Part shown: positions 56,110-63,647 of the stretch, in pieces
How the letters are laid out: the number at the start of each line of letters is the position of its first letter
How positions within the stretch are numbered: the first letter of the stretch is position 1
Made by a program: the position numbers and the translations under genes
The notes under the pieces: generated by a model
The model's input: the letters and a program-made list of their open reading frames with translations, nothing else
Told to the model about the DNA's origin: nothing
The model's database searches: none
NCBI RefSeq assembly: GCF_026283965.1
Contig: NZ_JAPDPD010000015.1
Coordinates: forward strand, 81,312-145,311
Length of the DNA stretch: 64,000 nt
Reading direction: 5' to 3'
DNA from: Dyella subtropica
Lineage (GTDB): Bacteria; Pseudomonadota; Gammaproteobacteria; Xanthomonadales; Rhodanobacteraceae

Positions 56110-59058
56110 TCACGGGCTACAAATAACGCTTAACTCGGCGTTCGCGGTATTCCGCAGGTAGATGTAGCTTGAGCCGAAAACTGTAAGCATCTCTTCACTA
56201 ATCGCTGCAGCTGAGACCGCCGGTTGCACGATGATGAAATTGAGCTTGACCTCAAGGTTACGTGCCTTGCTTTTGTAAACCTCGAGGTCTTCTGGCGATC
56301 CTTTCAGTAGGCGGTCGAAGTCCGCTTCTAGTGACTTTCCGTAACGCTCCAGCAGTCGCTGAAAGATCGCGGGCCCCCGGTGCAACCATTTTGCGGAGCG
56401 GCTGGCTTGGCCGGAAACAACGTAGGCGTCATCCACTCGAGCCCCTGGCGCTTTCCCGGCGTTGCAATACTTGCAGTGGTAGAGGTCCACGTGGATCTGG
56501 TGGTCGATTTCACGTATCGCCACCAAGTCAGCAATCTCGCCGGAACCATCGTCGTTGAAAACCACGTTGTACTGATCACGAATGCAGAGGAACGTGTAGC
56601 CCTGGACGCTCTTGAAGTCATCCCGTGCTCGCATAGACTCTTTACTGATATCTGTATCGCCCCACGCCCACGGCGAAAGGCGCTCGCGAGGTAGCCGCAC
56701 GTTGAGGCTCTGATCCGTGTAATACCGATAGTTCCCCAGGACGAATGATCCATCCACGCTCAGTAGCCGCAGCGGAAATCGACTGAGGTATTCGCTAAGC
56801 GGTGACTGCGTGCCACCACCAAGTATGGTGGCCCGGCCCGCTTCCACTTGGTACCCATCATTCGTTAGTCGCACTTTCAAACGCAGCAGTTCCGCCTCCT
56901 GGCCATCTTCGCGCACACGCATCAAGGGCACGGCGAGGCGCAAGGCGTCCTCGTAAATCGGCGTGGCCAGGCGCAATTCGGTTAACGCATAGGATTGTCC
57001 GTTCAGCGTTATGGCGCACCGCCCTTCGGTCTCGATGCCGATCGTGTCCGGCCAGTCGGCGTAGAACAGGCCGTCAGGCCATGCACCTTGAATGAACTGG
57101 GCGCGCATGACATTGCGAAGGATCTTCGCCGTATCGATTGTGTCGTCGTGCAGCTTGGTGGCCACCAGGTCGCACCACCGCATCCACTGGTCGATCGTCC
57201 CCGAATCCATCTTCCAGAGCTTGCCCTTGGATGAACAACCGGCGGTGGTAGTCGTTCCGTCTGCGTGGCCAGAGCCGAAGATGTTCGACTTGATCGACCG
57301 GCCATTCTCAAGGTCATCCATCACCGAGTTGACGTCATGTCCGACGTGCATGGTGAACCGGACATCGCGCGTCGCGCGAGTCAATCCCACGTTTTGGAGT
57401 TTCAGGAGATTGATTCCGTCCATGATGCGGAACACCCGTTCTCCGTCGAGGCGCTGCGCATCCGTGGAGATGAGCTTGACGAGCTTCTCGCGCTGGCCGT
57501 CATCATTGGTGGCGCTGACAAACAGGGTCGATGTCTCGATCGAGTAATACGCCATGTAAAGGTGCCATGTCGTACTAGAAATGATCTCGGTGCTCGCCCA
57601 CGGCACAGGAGACTTGGCCGAAGTAACCGCCACAATCAGTCGCTTATCGTCGCTCACGGCGCAGAGCTTGAGCTCCTCCCCGCGGCCTTTGAGCAACTGC
57701 GCCCTGTCCGGCGTCCAGGTCCGTTGGTCGATCGCGTAAGCCATTGCACTGATCTTGGGAAAGGGATTCAACGAGCCGATGTTCGCCCAGTCGCCGTCGC
57801 TGTCGAACCGCGCTTCAAATTCCTGGAGCTCGAGTTCCCGGCCGATCTTTCCCTCACTGACCTCGCGTATAACCGATCCCCAGTCAGCGCTGTCTTCGTA
57901 AAGTCGACGCATCTCACCTTCGACAGCATGGTTGGCAATGTTGGCGACGAACTTGGCTGTGCCGAGCCGTTCGTTGGCACGGGTGAGGCGTCCGATGAAC
58001 TGCAGCGTCACGGCCGGACTTTTATGGTGGTCGTGAATGGCCGCGATCTTCAGTTCGGGCAGATCGAATCCTTCGCCCAACATCGAGATGCAGACCACAA
58101 TTCGGCTATCCCGTGAGGTCAGTCGCGCCAGTTTCGCGGCATTCCCCGCCCCCTTGCTGTGGACCAGGATGGGTGCCAATGCGTCGTTGTCGTCGAGCTC
58201 CTGGTAGAGCGCAAGCAGACCCTTCGCCTTTGCGATTGACGAGGTTCTGGCCATCAACAGATGATCGAGGCCCCGCTCTAAGTCAGCGCGGAGCAGGTCC
58301 ACGGCTTTCGACGCTATCGCCTGGTCGGCGTGCGATTCCCGATACTCGCGGACCGGATGGAACTCAATTTTCTGGAAATATCCGTCGTCTTGGGCCTGTC
58401 GCAGTGGGTAGTTGAAGATGATCTTGCCGCCGAGCCGTTGCTCGTCGAGGCGGAATGGGGTCGCCGTGAAATAGAGGCGCGGCTTGGAGCCGAAGGCACG
58501 TGCGATGCGGTCCCAGCTCTGGGCCGCAACGTGGTGGGCCTCATCAAAAATAAGGTGCGTGAACTGCGCGAGGAGCGCGTTCAGCTCGTCGGCTGTGAGT
58601 TGGACCAAGGCGGCGGCCGTGGTTATTGTGACGTTCGAGCTAGCGATGGCGTGGGCGGCATTCGCCGTCCCTACCCCCTCGACGACATGAACCACGGGCG
58701 CGCTCAGCTGAGCGTTGACCGCGCCGATGTTGCGCAGGGTCGCTAGGTCCTGCAGCTTGCCCACGATCTGCGTCCGGAGAGCGTCCGAGGGGACGACAAT
58801 TAGGGTTCGCCGAAATAACCCCGCAATGATCGTTGCGATCAGCGTGTCAGTCTTACCGGTGCCCGTCGGCATGATGATTGTAGCTGGCGTGGCCGGTTCG
58901 GCATCCAGGTGCGAAAGTATGGCAAAGGCTGCCGCTCGCTGCGGCCGACGGAATCCGCGGTTGTCGTTTGCTGCCGACCCCAAACGAAACGTCAGGCGGT
59001 GGTCGGCCCAGCTTCTGTAGGTGGCGTTCTCAGCGTAAAACTGATCATCGACATCCAT
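56110..59058 (-). CDS. DEAH-box SF2 helicase with long C-terminal region, restriction/defence-like
   Basis: 983 residues. SF2 helicase motifs: MPTGTGKTDT (Walker A, near residue 65), LIFDEAHH (DEAH), FTATPF (motif III) and QFIGRLTR (motif VI), as in Res subunits of restriction enzymes. The 600 residues after the helicase core have no family I can name with certainty. Near the C-terminus GEIADLVAI is followed by VDLYHCKYC, spaced like a PD-(D/E)xK-type nuclease strand pair, which is only suggestive. The ATG at 59056-59058 has AGGGG 6 bases upstream. It is a single gene with no methyltransferase or specificity subunit nearby and lies beside a dead integrase. A phage-defence role is inferred. 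Confidence 0.8.
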   Translation of the reverse strand: MDVDDQFYAENATYRSWADHRLTFRLGSAANDNRGFRRPQRAAAFAILSHLDAEPATPATIIMPTGTGKTDTLIATIIAGLFRRTLIVVPSDALRTQIVGKLQDLATLRNIGAVNAQLSAPVVHVVEGVGTANAAHAIASSNVTITTAAALVQLTADELNALLAQFTHLIFDEAHHVAAQSWDRIARAFGSKPRLYFTATPFRLDEQRLGGKIIFNYPLRQAQDDGYFQKIEFHPVREYRESHADQAIASKAVDLLRADLERGLDHLLMARTSSIAKAKGLLALYQELDDNDALAPILVHSKGAGNAAKLARLTSRDSRIVVCISMLGEGFDLPELKIAAIHDHHKSPAVTLQFIGRLTRANERLGTAKFVANIANHAVEGEMRRLYEDSADWGSVIREVSEGKIGRELELQEFEARFDSDGDWANIGSLNPFPKISAMAYAIDQRTWTPDRAQLLKGRGEELKLCAVSDDKRLIVAVTSAKSPVPWASTEIISSTTWHLYMAYYSIETSTLFVSATNDDGQREKLVKLISTDAQRLDGERVFRIMDGINLLKLQNVGLTRATRDVRFTMHVGHDVNSVMDDLENGRSIKSNIFGSGHADGTTTTAGCSSKGKLWKMDSGTIDQWMRWCDLVATKLHDDTIDTAKILRNVMRAQFIQGAWPDGLFYADWPDTIGIETEGRCAITLNGQSYALTELRLATPIYEDALRLAVPLMRVREDGQEAELLRLKVRLTNDGYQVEAGRATILGGGTQSPLSEYLSRFPLRLLSVDGSFVLGNYRYYTDQSLNVRLPRERLSPWAWGDTDISKESMRARDDFKSVQGYTFLCIRDQYNVVFNDDGSGEIADLVAIREIDHQIHVDLYHCKYCNAGKAPGARVDDAYVVSGQASRSAKWLHRGPAIFQRLLERYGKSLEADFDRLLKGSPEDLEVYKSKARNLEVKLNFIIVQPAVSAAAISEEMLTVFGSSYIYLRNTANAELSVICSP

Positions 59059-59243
59059 ATGAGCCCCTGTCAGCCGGAACATCCATCAGTGGAGGCGTCG
59101 CGTTCGACGCCCGCCTTCCATGGCGGCCAACCGGCATCCTGCTATGGGTAGCGCCGACTTGCAACGTGCCGACGATACCTATTGTCAAGCGACGGGTTCA
59201 AGCGAACGCTCGGGGCGAGGCTGTCTCTGACCTGCTCGAATGG

Positions 59244-59450
59244 ATGGTTGCCCGTAAAGCCCCTGTCACCAGTCTTGTCGTGGGCGTTGCCGCATTCATG
59301 TCGGCAGACTTCCGCCGCTGGTTCGAGATACCGGTCGGCTTTGCCAGCGGCAAAGCGCTCTCAGCGCTTTCCGCCATGGTCGCAGTCGTGTACGTCCCCG
59401 TCATCATGCTTTCGTTCGCAGTGTGTTTCCACCCCAGGTACCCCCGATAA
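59244..59450 (+). CDS. Possible small membrane protein
   Basis: 68 codons from ATG 59244: two hydrophobic stretches (PVTSLVVGVAAFM and SAMVAVVYVPVIMLSFAVCF) separated by a polar loop, ending HPRYPR. The frame is open further upstream, so the start is uncertain. No family recognised. It may be a real divergent gene or chance. Confidence 0.3.
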   Translation: MVARKAPVTSLVVGVAAFMSADFRRWFEIPVGFASGKALSALSAMVAVVYVPVIMLSFAVCFHPRYPR

Positions 59451-59509
59451 CTTGACCTAATCACCCTGCCCTGTGCCCTTACGGGATGAACAGCGCTCGC
59501 TTGGGCAAT

Positions 59510-59533
59510 GTCCGCTTCGGGTCGGAAGCGCAC
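59510..59533 (+). repeat. Dispersed palindromic repeat, copy 1
   Basis: Arms gtccgctt and aagcgcac around cgggtcgg. It lies 14 bp past the stop of the gene at 59548-59865, and the surrounding bases extend the dyad (ttggg ... cccaa). Confidence 0.85.
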
Positions 59534-59547
59534 ATCCCAACAATTTT

Positions 59548-59865
59548 CTATTCTTCACGCTTTGATGGCACAGCATCCTCGCCGAAATGCATCTCTATGG
59601 CCGTTCGTACCAAGCCAGGGTAAGCGAACCAATACTGGCGTCTCGTGGCGTCTGACACGAAAGCCACACCGTAGTCACTGGTGGCCAAGCGGCGTTCGAA
59701 CTCTGACAAAGGGGCTCGATCAAAGCTGAGCAACGCACGTCTATAGCGGGTCATCAGACGCTTGAAATCCCCGGCGCAACTAATCCCGAGCGCCTGCAGC
59801 TCTGGCACCAACTCATCGAATGAGCCACTCCCGTAGTCGTTCCTACGGGGAAAGAGCTTAGACAT
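59548..59865 (-). CDS. Hypothetical protein
   Basis: 105 residues from an internal ATG (59863-59865) that begins MSKLFPRRNDYGSGSFDELV. The body contains RRLATSDYGVAFVSDATRRQ and ends GEDAVPSKREE. Soluble, charged, no known domain. No strong ribosome site; a longer frame to 59937 is open. It is followed directly by repeat copy 1. Confidence 0.55.
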   Translation of the reverse strand: MSKLFPRRNDYGSGSFDELVPELQALGISCAGDFKRLMTRYRRALLSFDRAPLSEFERRLATSDYGVAFVSDATRRQYWFAYPGLVRTAIEMHFGEDAVPSKREE

Positions 59866-59955
59866 GGTTCGGTGTATCAGCACCCCCGTCAGGGGCCTTT
59901 CGTATGCAATCCGTCTGGCTGGCAATCGATTGCCCACTTCCCCTCCAATGGAACT

Positions 59956-59979
59956 GTCCGCTCTGGGTCGAATGCGGAC
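59956..59979 (+). repeat. Dispersed palindromic repeat, copy 2
   Basis: gtccgctc ... atgcggac around tgggtcga. It starts on the base after the stop codon of the gene at 59980-60222 (read on the minus strand). Confidence 0.85.
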
Positions 59980-60222
59980 CTATTCGCTGGCCTCATTCCC
60001 CCGAGACAATAGAACCAACTGCTCATCGTCATGCGGATAGTGGACTAACCCGGCGAAGTTTGTATCGATCAGCGCGCCGCTCTCCAGATAGTCCCATTCC
60101 CTCTCCTCATACCCAGGCAAGTAGCTTTTGTCTTCGATGGCTGCGACAACGACGCCTCGATACAGGTCGTCGATCTGCACGACGTCACCCGCGCGAACAG
60201 TTTGTCCGTCCTTGTACTTCAT
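59980..60222 (-). CDS. Small hypothetical protein, KOW/SH3-like
   Basis: 80 residues beginning MKYKDGQTVRAGDVVQIDDL and continuing YRGVVVAAIEDKSYLPGYEE. The DGxxVRxGDxVxxxxxxxGxVV pattern resembles small SH3-like barrels seen in bacterial hypothetical and immunity-type proteins. A strong GGGGGAG lies just before the ATG at 60220-60222. Repeat copy 2 abuts the stop codon. Confidence 0.6.
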   Translation of the reverse strand: MKYKDGQTVRAGDVVQIDDLYRGVVVAAIEDKSYLPGYEEREWDYLESGALIDTNFAGLVHYPHDDEQLVLLSRGNEASE

Positions 60223-60263
60223 CGCTCCCCCATTTGCCCGCAATCGGCATCGTTTTCTGGGAT

Positions 60264-60287
60264 GTCCGCTTCGGGTCGAAAGCAGAC
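60264..60287 (+). repeat. Dispersed palindromic repeat, copy 3
   Basis: gtccgctt ... aagcagac around cgggtcga, 6 bp past the stop of the gene at 60294-60821. Confidence 0.85.
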
Positions 60288-60293
60288 CTCTGC

Positions 60294-60821
60294 TCAAGAC
60301 ACCCAAGTCGGAAATGAAAGAAACACGCCGCCATCCATGAACTCGAAGCTTCGATAGCCTGCCATTTGTCCGTCATGGTCGTGTATCACCACGCTCGATT
60401 CGGGTTGACTGGAACCGTCGCGAAGGATGACTGCCTGACCACTCTGTATAAGTGTCCCCACCAGGAACATGGCTTCGGTGCCATGAGCGCCCCTATCGAG
60501 GGAAACCACGGAGCAACCGGAAGCATCTTGATCTGAAGTAGTTGCCCGAAGCAGTAAAGCTGCCCGATTCCCTGCAATGAGATCGAGTCTTTCTTGCTCG
60601 GTCTGATAGGGCTGGCCTTTATGCCGACTCAATTCAACCAGCTTCGTCGTGGGCAATAGGACTCGCGCTCCATGGGCCTTGAATGAAACACACGGTCTCG
60701 GAACGACGATCGACGCCGCGACGGTCCGGACGGCGTTCGCCTCCGACATCCGCCCTTGAGCAGCCCAAAGGCTGCTGCTGACCAGGCAGGTCAAAACCAC
60801 GCTGCAGATTCCCGTTCTCAC
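60294..60821 (-). CDS. Hypothetical secreted protein
   Basis: 175 residues with an N-terminal signal peptide (GICSVVLTCLVSSSLWAAQG) and probable cleavage after the AA. The mature part has no motif I recognise. GTG start at 60819-60821 behind AGGAGAGGTGA. Repeat copy 3 follows its stop. Likely periplasmic or exported. Confidence 0.6.
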   Translation of the reverse strand: MRTGICSVVLTCLVSSSLWAAQGRMSEANAVRTVAASIVVPRPCVSFKAHGARVLLPTTKLVELSRHKGQPYQTEQERLDLIAGNRAALLLRATTSDQDASGCSVVSLDRGAHGTEAMFLVGTLIQSGQAVILRDGSSQPESSVVIHDHDGQMAGYRSFEFMDGGVFLSFPTWVS

Positions 60822-61138
60822 TCACCTCTCCTTTCTTGTCGGCCATGCCAATGGGCATGCTCTTGCGAACAAGGCACCCGACCGTGATGGTCCGCTATGG
60901 GTCGAAAGCTGACAGTTCAGTCCAAGCAAAAATCCTAACTAGTCCCACTTCAAGTCACTAAGCTTAGCTACCTGGCCCGTCTTGCCAGCGTAAACTTTGC
61001 ACGCAGCAAGGTCGCGCCTACGCAGTACGTCTCCTACGGGAGCGGACATTCCCAGATTGCCGGCGAGTCGCTCCAGCTGCAAGATTCGCTGACGGCTGGG
61101 AGCGGACAATCAACGTGTTCACCCGAAAACCGAGGGCC
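60822..61138. other. Intergenic stretch with repeat copy 4 and degenerate repeats
   Basis: 317 bp without a supportable gene. It contains repeat copy 4 (60890-60913) and at least two half or rearranged copies, for example gtctcctacgggagcggac at 61027-61045 and gggagcggac near 61100. This suggests decayed cassettes or repeat-mediated deletions. Confidence 0.5.
60890..60913 (+). repeat. Dispersed palindromic repeat, copy 4
   Basis: gtccgcta ... aagctgac around tgggtcga. Unlike most copies it does not follow a recognisable gene. Confidence 0.75.
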
Positions 61139-61519
61139 TCAATCCCAGCGGTTCGCATTCTTGGGAAACCCCGGTCGCTGCACACGCACGACACAGAATC
61201 GCTGCCCCGTGGGAGCTTGCATTACCACCCATCGCTCCAAGCGACTAACCACGGTGGCACCCAGCCTTTCAAGCCGAAGTACCTCAGCCGAAATGTCATC
61301 GGTCTCAATGTCGATGTGAACCCTGCTCTCGTGGCTGACGCGTTGAATTTGCACGATAGGTTCGTCGGGTGGTGTCTCCAGCATGCGGTAGTTGCCACGC
61401 GTGCCTGGATGATCGGGATCTATCGCACGACCCAATGCCTCGGCCCAGAAGCCGGCAGCCTTATCCACATCAGGCCCATTGCAGTCGATTAGCAAAGCGC
61501 AGAGTCTTGAGTGATGCAT
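61139..61519 (-). CDS. VOC-family (glyoxalase-like) protein
   Basis: 126 residues from ATG 61517-61519. The pattern CALLIDCNGPDVDKAAGFWA, then RVHIDIETDDISAEVLRLER and GATVVSRLERWVVMQAPTGQ, is that of small glyoxalase/bleomycin-resistance-like dioxygenase folds with paired beta-alpha-beta-beta-beta units. No substrate can be inferred. Weak ribosome site; the frame runs upstream to 61624 through a repeat copy, which argues against the longer form. Confidence 0.7.
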   Translation of the reverse strand: MHHSRLCALLIDCNGPDVDKAAGFWAEALGRAIDPDHPGTRGNYRMLETPPDEPIVQIQRVSHESRVHIDIETDDISAEVLRLERLGATVVSRLERWVVMQAPTGQRFCVVRVQRPGFPKNANRWD

Positions 61520-61567
61520 AACTGTGAATGCCTTTTGATTGCGACCCACAAATGGCTTCTCTCTCAT

Positions 61568-61591
61568 GTCCAATTCGGGTCGGAAGCGGAC
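61568..61591 (+). repeat. Dispersed palindromic repeat, copy 5
   Basis: gtccaatt ... aagcggac around cgggtcgg, 2 bp past the stop of the gene at 61594-61944 and upstream of the VOC gene. Confidence 0.8.
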
Positions 61592-61593
61592 AC

Positions 61594-61944
61594 TCAGAGA
61601 ATCTCGCGTCGATATAGCCAGCATCCAGACGGCAAGGCAAGGTCCGTGGGTAGTGACTGTGTGACGATGTTTTGATGATCGACCCAGATCAGGTGCCGCC
61701 AGAGCTCCCCACAGAGGACATCTGACGATGTACCGGCAAACTCGGCCTCAGCCTCGCCTGGCGCTTCATCGAAGTATGTCCACCAATTCAATCGAAAACC
61801 TTCGCGGCCCTCTTCGTCTTTTGGGTCGACCTCGAACGTCCAGCCTAAAGCAACGCCCAGCACACCCGGGGGCATGTGCCCTGCGGCTTTCAGCGAATCA
61901 CTCGCACTCCGCTTCAGTATCGCGACCAGTTCATCTCGCCCCAT
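61594..61944 (-). CDS. Hypothetical protein
   Basis: 116 residues starting MGRDELVAILKRSASDSLKA, with a Trp-rich middle (GWTFEVDPKDEEGREGFRLN, WWTYFDEAP). Soluble; no family recognised. GAGGG lies close before the ATG at 61942-61944. Repeat copy 5 follows its stop almost directly. Confidence 0.6.
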   Translation of the reverse strand: MGRDELVAILKRSASDSLKAAGHMPPGVLGVALGWTFEVDPKDEEGREGFRLNWWTYFDEAPGEAEAEFAGTSSDVLCGELWRHLIWVDHQNIVTQSLPTDLALPSGCWLYRREIL

Positions 61945-62016
61945 AGTCCCTCGCTTGCATCCATGAATAGCCGAAAGACCCATGCTCAGCGGCCCTCCCC
62001 GGGCCTCTGCTGCAAT

Positions 62017-62040
62017 GTCCGCTCCGGGTCGGAAGTAGGC
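62017..62040 (+). repeat. Dispersed palindromic repeat, copy 6
   Basis: gtccgctc ... aagtaggc around cgggtcgg. Starts one base after the stop of the gene at 62042-62257; the right arm is partly decayed. Confidence 0.8.
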
Positions 62041-62041
62041 A

Positions 62042-62257
62042 CTAACCTATCGTCGCTGCCGGATACATCGTTGCTGCCTCCAGCCTGCTTAGCAGTCTGG
62101 CGTCGCGAAGCGTTTCATGCCACAGCGAACCACATGCCGTGCAACGTATTAGAAAGGTCGGCCCCTGCTCGATGGCGGCTACGCGCTCAAACCTTTCGAA
62201 AGGCGCGTGATAGCCGACCCGGCAATCCGCACACCGAACATCCTCCTGAGTAGCCAT
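62042..62257 (-). CDS. Small hypothetical protein with zinc-ribbon-like cysteines
   Basis: 71 residues. Two CxxC pairs (CADC near residue 9 and CTAC near residue 39) suggest a small zinc ribbon. AAGGGAG lies 4 bases before ATG 62255-62257. No partner or function evident. Followed by repeat copy 6. Confidence 0.6.
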   Translation of the reverse strand: MATQEDVRCADCRVGYHAPFERFERVAAIEQGPTFLIRCTACGSLWHETLRDARLLSRLEAATMYPAATIG

Positions 62258-62300
62258 TTATCTCCCTTACTTGGTCAGCCCGGAATCTGAGGGACATAGT

Positions 62301-62324
62301 GTCTGCTTCGGGTCGGAAGCGGAC
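62301..62324 (+). repeat. Dispersed palindromic repeat, copy 7
   Basis: gtctgctt ... aagcggac around cgggtcgg; 165 bp past the stop of the membrane-protein gene at 62490. Confidence 0.85.
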
Positions 62325-62489
62325 AAGACGCGCTGGCCCCACCCACCGGGCATCGAGCGCAACGCGCGGATCAATCAATTCGCGGAACACAGCGAACGGA
62401 CGGCCGCATACCTCACGCTCACATTAGCCGACGCAACGCGGCACGTATGTCTTCTCGCAGAGACACAACGCCGCTCTTGGCAACACAGG

Positions 62490-62894
62490 TCATCGAGCGG
62501 CGATTCGTCGATGATGAAAGTCGACTGCAATATGCGCGAAGACAAGGATCGAGGCCGCAAGCGTCAAATAGTCGCGCACCGTATGTGGTTCGAAAACGTC
62601 GTGAAAAGTAAGCCAGTCCACGGGGACCAGGACCAACACCATTGCTATAGCAAGCAAACGTTGTGGCATGTCGAGATACTCCCGTCCGGAGGAAACCAGG
62701 CTGTCTATGATGATTCGAATGAAAAACGGCACCAGGGCCATCGCACCGGCACTTCGGTGAACATCCGCGGCCTCAGCGCTGAACGCCATCCGCATTTCCC
62801 GGCCAAACCGTTCCCGAAAGGGTTTTGGATAGATCAGCAAAAGTGCGTCAAAACCCCATTCCAGCAGTCGGACGGCGAGATGGTTGGGCTTCAT
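62490..62894 (-). CDS. Small membrane protein paired with PadR regulator
   Basis: 134 residues: an amphipathic N-terminus with LIYPKPFRERFGREMRMAF, then membrane segments LLAIAMVLVLVPVDWLTF and DYLTLAASILVFAHIAV. The YPxxFRERFGxEM phrase is the N-terminal prefix of permeases commonly encoded with PadR regulators; here the permease body is absent. Its ATG overlaps the padR TGA by 4 bases (ATGA). Probably a target or co-factor of the PadR unit. Confidence 0.65.
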   Translation of the reverse strand: MKPNHLAVRLLEWGFDALLLIYPKPFRERFGREMRMAFSAEAADVHRSAGAMALVPFFIRIIIDSLVSSGREYLDMPQRLLAIAMVLVLVPVDWLTFHDVFEPHTVRDYLTLAASILVFAHIAVDFHHRRIAAR

Positions 62895-63274
62895 CTGGAT
62901 TGTCCCGCTATCACCGGCAGATTTCGGGGAAGCAATTTTTTGGCTTGAGCCACAGAGACAACCGCTGCCAATCTGGCTACCTCTACCCGAACAGCGCGCA
63001 GTCCCGTATCGGTCGCGCGATAGTAACGTCGCCGCTCGTCATCGAGATCCGGATCAGGACGTTCTTCGCACTCTTCAACGAGCCCCGCTGAGAGCATGCG
63101 CTTGAGGCATCCGTATAGGGTTCCTGGACCGAGCTTCAGTGCACCCGCGGTATCACTCTCGACGGCCTGCATGATGCTATAGCCGTGTCGTTCGCAATCG
63201 ACCAACGCCAGCAGTATGTGGAACACCGCCGGCGACAATGGTGACGCTGGTTTTTGGGGATGGCTGGCAGGCAT
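62891..63274 (-). CDS. PadR-family transcriptional regulator
   Basis: 127 residues. Typical PadR winged helix: FHILLALVDCERHGYSIMQA, LGPGTLYGCLKRMLSAGLVE, DDERRRYYRATDTGLRAV. First gene of a two-gene unit with the small membrane protein (4-base overlap). A perfect palindrome covers its start codon, which suggests that it represses its own operon. Confidence 0.9.
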   Translation of the reverse strand: MPASHPQKPASPLSPAVFHILLALVDCERHGYSIMQAVESDTAGALKLGPGTLYGCLKRMLSAGLVEECEERPDPDLDDERRRYYRATDTGLRAVRVEVARLAAVVSVAQAKKLLPRNLPVIAGQSR

Positions 63275-63308
63275 ACAATATATCCGTGACGGATATATTG
63301 TATGCCTG
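63268..63308. promoter_or_regulatory. Perfect 41-bp palindrome at padR start, probable PadR operator
   Basis: 20-bp arms with a single central G (63288). The inner arms read atatatccgt and acggatatat, and the outer parts include gcatacaat and attgtatgc. The padR ATG (complement of 63272-63274) lies inside it. AT-rich dyads at the promoter or start are usual for PadR autoregulation. Binding is inferred. Confidence 0.75.
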
Positions 63309-63647
63309 GGAGTGTTGAGTCAAGACCCAAGCCCGATTGCCGACGATAACAACCGGTTCCAGCCTAGCCAGAACCGAAGAGACAGTGTCCGTATATGGAC
63401 TCCTCCCCTTTGCCAAGCATCCCTTAGCTCTGGCGTCCGTGTCGACTGCACACGTATATCCGGCCTCTAGTCGCTGCACCGCCTAAGCGGTGCCGGGCCA
63501 CGATGAGCTAGTCGCGCGTCGGCTCCCAATCGCTTTGGCGTGCTTGCAGCACACGGACATTTCAGGGTTTTGCCGACGCCGGTCCGACCGGTACGTCATC
63601 ACGCGGGGGCTTCGCAATCGTGGAAGGGATTTCCTCGGATGCTCCTC
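63309..63647. other. Intergenic region left of the IS element
   Basis: 339 bp between the padR operator and the transposase stop. Short frames only, no gene supported. It should hold the padR promoter at its left end and the 3' end of the insertion sequence at its right. One strong hairpin is present (63476-63493). Confidence 0.4.
63476..63493. terminator. Hairpin, possible terminator or IS end structure
   Basis: Perfect 7-bp stem gcaccgc / gcggtgc with loop ctaa. No T-tract on either side, so an intrinsic terminator is only one option; it may be part of the IS end. Confidence 0.35.

Noticed and set aside
61139..61624. Longer start for the VOC gene (to 61624)
   Set aside because: The extension is translated from repeat copy 5 and gives no family residues.
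59510..62324. Integron attC sites
   Set aside because: The palindromes are short and lack the RYYYAAC/GTTRRRY core sites; no integrase gene is present. Only the cassette-like placement is kept as a finding.
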